DNA from: Archilochus colubris
Lineage: Eukaryota; Chordata; Aves; Apodiformes; Trochilidae
Direction: 5' to 3'
DNA: 64,000 nt
Assembly (NCBI GenBank): GCA_023079485.1
Contig: CM041084.1
Location: 134,446,792 to 134,510,791 of the forward strand
Every line of letters begins with the position of its first letter. Positions within the stretch are counted from its first letter, which is position 1. The notes beneath the pieces were generated by a model. The model worked only from the letters and a program-made list of their open reading frames with translations, did not search any database and was not told where the DNA came from. This document shows positions 60,306-64,000 of this stretch, piece after piece. Both the position numbers and the translations under genes were made by a program.

Positions 60306-63300
60306 ATAAAAAACGAACCTGATTTTTCAGATAACAATAGGGGGGTTTTGGAACAATTTGGAAAAGTAGACTGAAATTCTAAAGCTTCAAAAGACTCTGC
60401 AGTTTCTGAAACTCTTATCCTGCATGAATTACTAACTATTCTAATGGGAGAGACCTCAAAATTGTATACAGCGTAGGCTTTTTGGAGGAGGGCAAAAGTC
60501 TTTACAAGAGAGAGTTGTGATATCAATTATGTATTCCAAAATATTCTAGGAAGCAAATGCAACAATTCCACGTCCAGGAACTGGAGTTTTAATTCAGAAA
60601 AATCTGTATTAAAAAAACAAAATAAAAAAAAAAATTAAAAAAAGGACATTAACTGCTTAAACTACCATGACCTGTGCTCAGAAAAATGCTAAGCAAAGCA
60701 CTATCTCATATGTACAAAATGAAACTGAGCAGTTGATTATCTAAGTTTCCACAAATGACATATCTCTCATATTTACCAGTCAGAACACCATTGTTTGCAA
60801 GGTGTAATGTTTATCCTAATTTTGGTTTTCAGAAGTTTCCTCAAATCATCAAGAATGAACTAATATCCACCCTGAAAAAACAAAACTTTAATTGTAACAG
60901 AACCTTCCTGTGTTCTACTCAAGTTAATTCTCGAACTGAAAGGCATGTGAAAATTGCAGGATGTATCTTGAAAAAATTGCTGTCGAACTAGAAAATGTTT
61001 TTATTTCTATGTTACCTCTGATGTGCTTAGCAGATTTGAGTGCTATATTTTAACTGTAATAATCCACTTACAATTTCCTACTGTGACTGATAGCAGTGTT
61101 GGTTGGCAGATGACTCTTAAGGTTTGCACAGACAGGAAGGTTCTGAGCACAGGTCATGGTGTTTTAACATTTTCATAACTTCAGCAAAACCTGTTAATTT
61201 GTACTGTGGGGCATGTGTTGCCACACAAGAATAGCATTAAAAGATTTTCAAAGGATTTTTTGGATGTACATTTGAAATAAGTGCGTGTACATAGGAACAT
61301 AAACAATGTTTAGTAGAGTAAAAGTACATTTGCCCATGTAACATCCAATAATATTTGACCAGGTTATAGCTATCTAAAAATTTCCATTATGTAGCTGAAT
61401 ATTTATAGGTAGCTCATTTATCCTCTGTGTGCTCTATTTCTGCTGCAGCAAATCAACAGATCATCTTTCTTCTGAACTGCTGCTTCTGCCTAGTGTGCAA
61501 CATTACACATAAACTGGGAGCACAGACAGTGCATCTGTGTTCTCAGCACCCTGCCTTGCTCAGGCCATGTGGCTGGAGGTGGAGGATGTGTTCAAGTAGA
61601 ATACAGAGGAATAAAGATTGTGATTATGTATACTCAGTTTTCATCTGAGGTGAAGGCCTTTTCACATTTCTGAGTGCAGGACTACGCAACCTTCATGTTC
61701 TTTAAATGTGATTTTGTCACTTTTCATGATCTCAGCCAATATTGAGCGTTGGATTTCTGAACATGCAGATTGCCAAAATCATAATGAAGCTTTTTAGATG
61801 TCAAGTTAAAAGTTATTGAAAATACGATGTTGCCTTTCCACTATACTCTGCATTTAAAAGCAGGAAATAGGAAACTTATGTTAATGTCACAATAACGTAC
61901 TTCTCAAAATATTAAATATTTTGAAACATATACTCAAATACTTGCTTATTGAAGAGCTGGGCATGCTTTTATATGACACTGATTTCAGAAGCTCTGCACC
62001 TTTTAACGAAACCAATATTTTTGTTCTCTTTATAAGAGAAAATAGAAGTCAGATCATTCACTAAGGCAGGAACTTGCAATTTACAAATTATAAGCTAGAG
62101 ATTTGGAAGAAACAGATATGTGGATCTCCTGACCAAGGTGATTTTGAACATGACTGTCAACCCTTGCTGGAGTATTGTCCACACTGCCGTGCTAAGATAT
62201 TCTTGAGGGCTCTTTCCATGATTTTGGTATTCACTCTGAAAACTATTAGGATAATCAAATGTTTTCCAATTGTTACCTAAAGTAGTAGAGATTTATTTCC
62301 CAAATCCCTTTTACCGTTCCTCCCAGAACTGTCCTAGAATTTTATGTGTCCAGCTTACTTGTTTTAATTTCACAGTGATTCCACATTTTCTTCCATAGTG
62401 AAAGACCTGGTACATGTGTGTTTCTAGATACATAGAATATTCATGTTCCTGTTTATTTGTACCTAGCACACAAGCTTTATATTATACACACAAAACAAAA
62501 AAGGTTGCATCTGCCACAGCTGATGTGTGTTCTTAATGCCTGCAAGAAACATTCTAATCCTTGTCTGCAGCTGTTGTATTCACATCAAGTAGGGTCTCCT
62601 CTTGGGCTCTGGCATACATGACTCAGCTTTACACTTAAAATAATGCACGAGAATTTAGGCCATTCAATGACATACATTCTATTCCCAAATTACCTGCCTG
62701 TGCCAGTGACACTACCTGCTCCCTGGCTTTGATGACAGCTGTGATTGATGGAGGACACAGGAAATGACCTAGAAATCTATACACTTCTCAGCCTCTCCCA
62801 GTTCTCTCTGGGACCCTATTCTTTTTTCTGTTCCAGATTACACAGAGTGCCGAACAAGCTACCAGCTACAGACTTGGGGTGCTTAAGTGACTTCACTTGA
62901 AGGGTAAATAATGCATCTTGCTCTTCAAAGAGTAGGGGCATTGCCATGTTCTAACCATGTTATTTCTATGTCTTTCTTATCTGTTATTAATTGGGATCTT
63001 CATTCTATTCTCCTTGCAGGAGCTTGCCTAGGGGTCAGGACAGGTGGGAAGCACTATCAGGGACAAATGAAAGAACTGCAAGAAATTATACATTCATGCA
63101 TCTGTACTTAACTCAAAGAGGCTATGGAAGAGTTTAACTGTTGTTAGTGATTGTAATGGTCTTTTCACTTATCAGGATTATAGCAAAAACAATAATTACT
63201 TGTATGCTTTATCTGGCCAAGTTAACCTTTAAGATCTTTACTGAACTATTCAAGTGGGAGACAGATATGAATCTGTGGAACATCAGAAACTGGTCTGTAT

Positions 63301-63369
63301 GCACAGAGTTTTGACTTGTTCTTGGTAGTCTCAGTTGGCAAAGTTGAAGTATATGGTAATATAGCATGC
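60306..63369. other. Featureless stretch, no gene seen
   Basis: No exon or repeat recognised. An A-rich patch lies at 60609-60644. Confidence 0.5.
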
Positions 63370-63805
63370 CAGACTGGGAGGGACCTTTATGATTATCTGA
63401 TCCTTTCTAGTTAAGAACATAGTTTAGCTGAGATGGCCCAGCAACCTGTCAATCTGAACCTTATAAATTTCCATTGTTAGGATATCCACCACATCCCTGG
63501 GGAGATTATTCAACTGTTCAATTGTTCTCATAGAGAAAATTTTCTTCTGATGTCCAAACAGGATTTCCCCAGAAGTAACTTGTATGAATTACTCTTTATG
63601 TTTTCCATGTGAGACCTTGTCAAATGGGATTCTCCATCTTTTTGGTAGCCACCCTGTAAGTACTGGAACATGGCAATAAGGTCTCCCCTAAGCCTTCTCA
63701 AGACTGAACAAACCCAGTTCTCTCAGCCTTTCCTCATACAGAAGGCTGTCCAGTCCTTTCATTATCTTTGAGGCCCCTCTTTGGGCTGCCTCAAGCCTGT
63801 CCACA
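63370..63805 (-). mobile_element. CR1 LINE fragment J, 3' part
   Basis: On the plus strand 'gactgggagggacctttatg', 'ccaccacatccctggg', 'ggcaataaggtctcccctaa' and 'ctctcagcctttcctcatac' are CR1 C-terminal and 3' UTR sequence in reverse complement. The match stops sharply at a poly(T) run. Confidence 0.88.
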
Positions 63806-63830
63806 TTTTTTTTTTTTTTTTTTTTTTTTT
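63806..63830. repeat. Poly(T) run at the edge of CR1 fragment J
   Basis: 25 consecutive T bases. Sequence beyond it (63831-64000) is AT-rich and unassigned. Confidence 0.95.
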
Positions 63831-64000
63831 ATTATAGATGTAACAAGGATGTAAAGATAAAATATTAAGTTATGCAATCTCATTTTCAGATAAGGGAAGA
63901 TTTTAACCTTACATAGAACACAAAATTATATTAAAAATCCTGAAAAAGCAAAGGGCTTTCATAATCTAATGAGACGGAGAGGAGAAGGAAGGGGGGAACC

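Noticed and set aside
1..64000. CRISPR array, operon, phage or other microbial system, or a host gene cluster
   Set aside because: No spaced direct repeats, no clustered long frames, and repeat content throughout is that of a bird nuclear genome.

Overview
This window looks like a stretch of bird nuclear genome. It is AT-rich and CpG-poor, with no operons or ribosome-binding sites. The main evidence is the repeat content. There are ten pieces of CR1 LINE retrotransposon, several ending in the CR1-type 3' octamer repeat (ATGATTCT), and several LTRs of the ERVL type common in birds. There are no Alu, L1 or B2-type repeats. The species or order cannot be decided from the sequence. I found no host protein-coding gene, tRNA, rRNA or CRISPR array. 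The window reads as intergenic or deep intronic DNA, and nearly all open frames in it are chance frames or repeat remnants.

Layout. 1-950: unremarkable, ending in a (CA)n repeat. 951-1302: a 352-base tract made only of G and T. 1304-3111: the 5' half of an endogenous retrovirus on the minus strand (LTR, primer-binding site, long CpG-rich leader, broken start of gag), cut off where the G/T tract begins. 3112-6697: no features. 6698-9335: a cluster of four CR1 fragments plus one LTR fragment. 12268-13397: an older plus-strand CR1. 22040-24400: two ERVL-type LTRs in opposite orientation. 27097-27891: a solo LTR with a perfect 5-bp target-site duplication. 28396-28918: an internally deleted CR1. 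29306-29645: another LTR piece. 31268-32260: the youngest CR1, with much of its ORF2 C-terminal part open. 33780-34650 and 37188-37470: compositionally odd segments I could not assign firmly. 43310-44345: a scrambled CR1. 51296-51490: an unassigned GC-rich foldback segment. 55115-55345: an old CR1. 56198-57019: an 822-base pure pyrimidine tract. 63370-63805: a last CR1 fragment running into poly(T).

Nothing here forms a working pathway. The elements are mostly decayed and independent insertions. The most notable items are the truncated class I retrovirus abutting the two-letter G/T tract, the solo LTR with its intact duplication, the internally deleted and scrambled CR1 copies, the long pyrimidine tract and a few strong palindromes. 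I looked for a novel gene system and did not find one. Family names rest on recognition from memory and were not checked by a database search.
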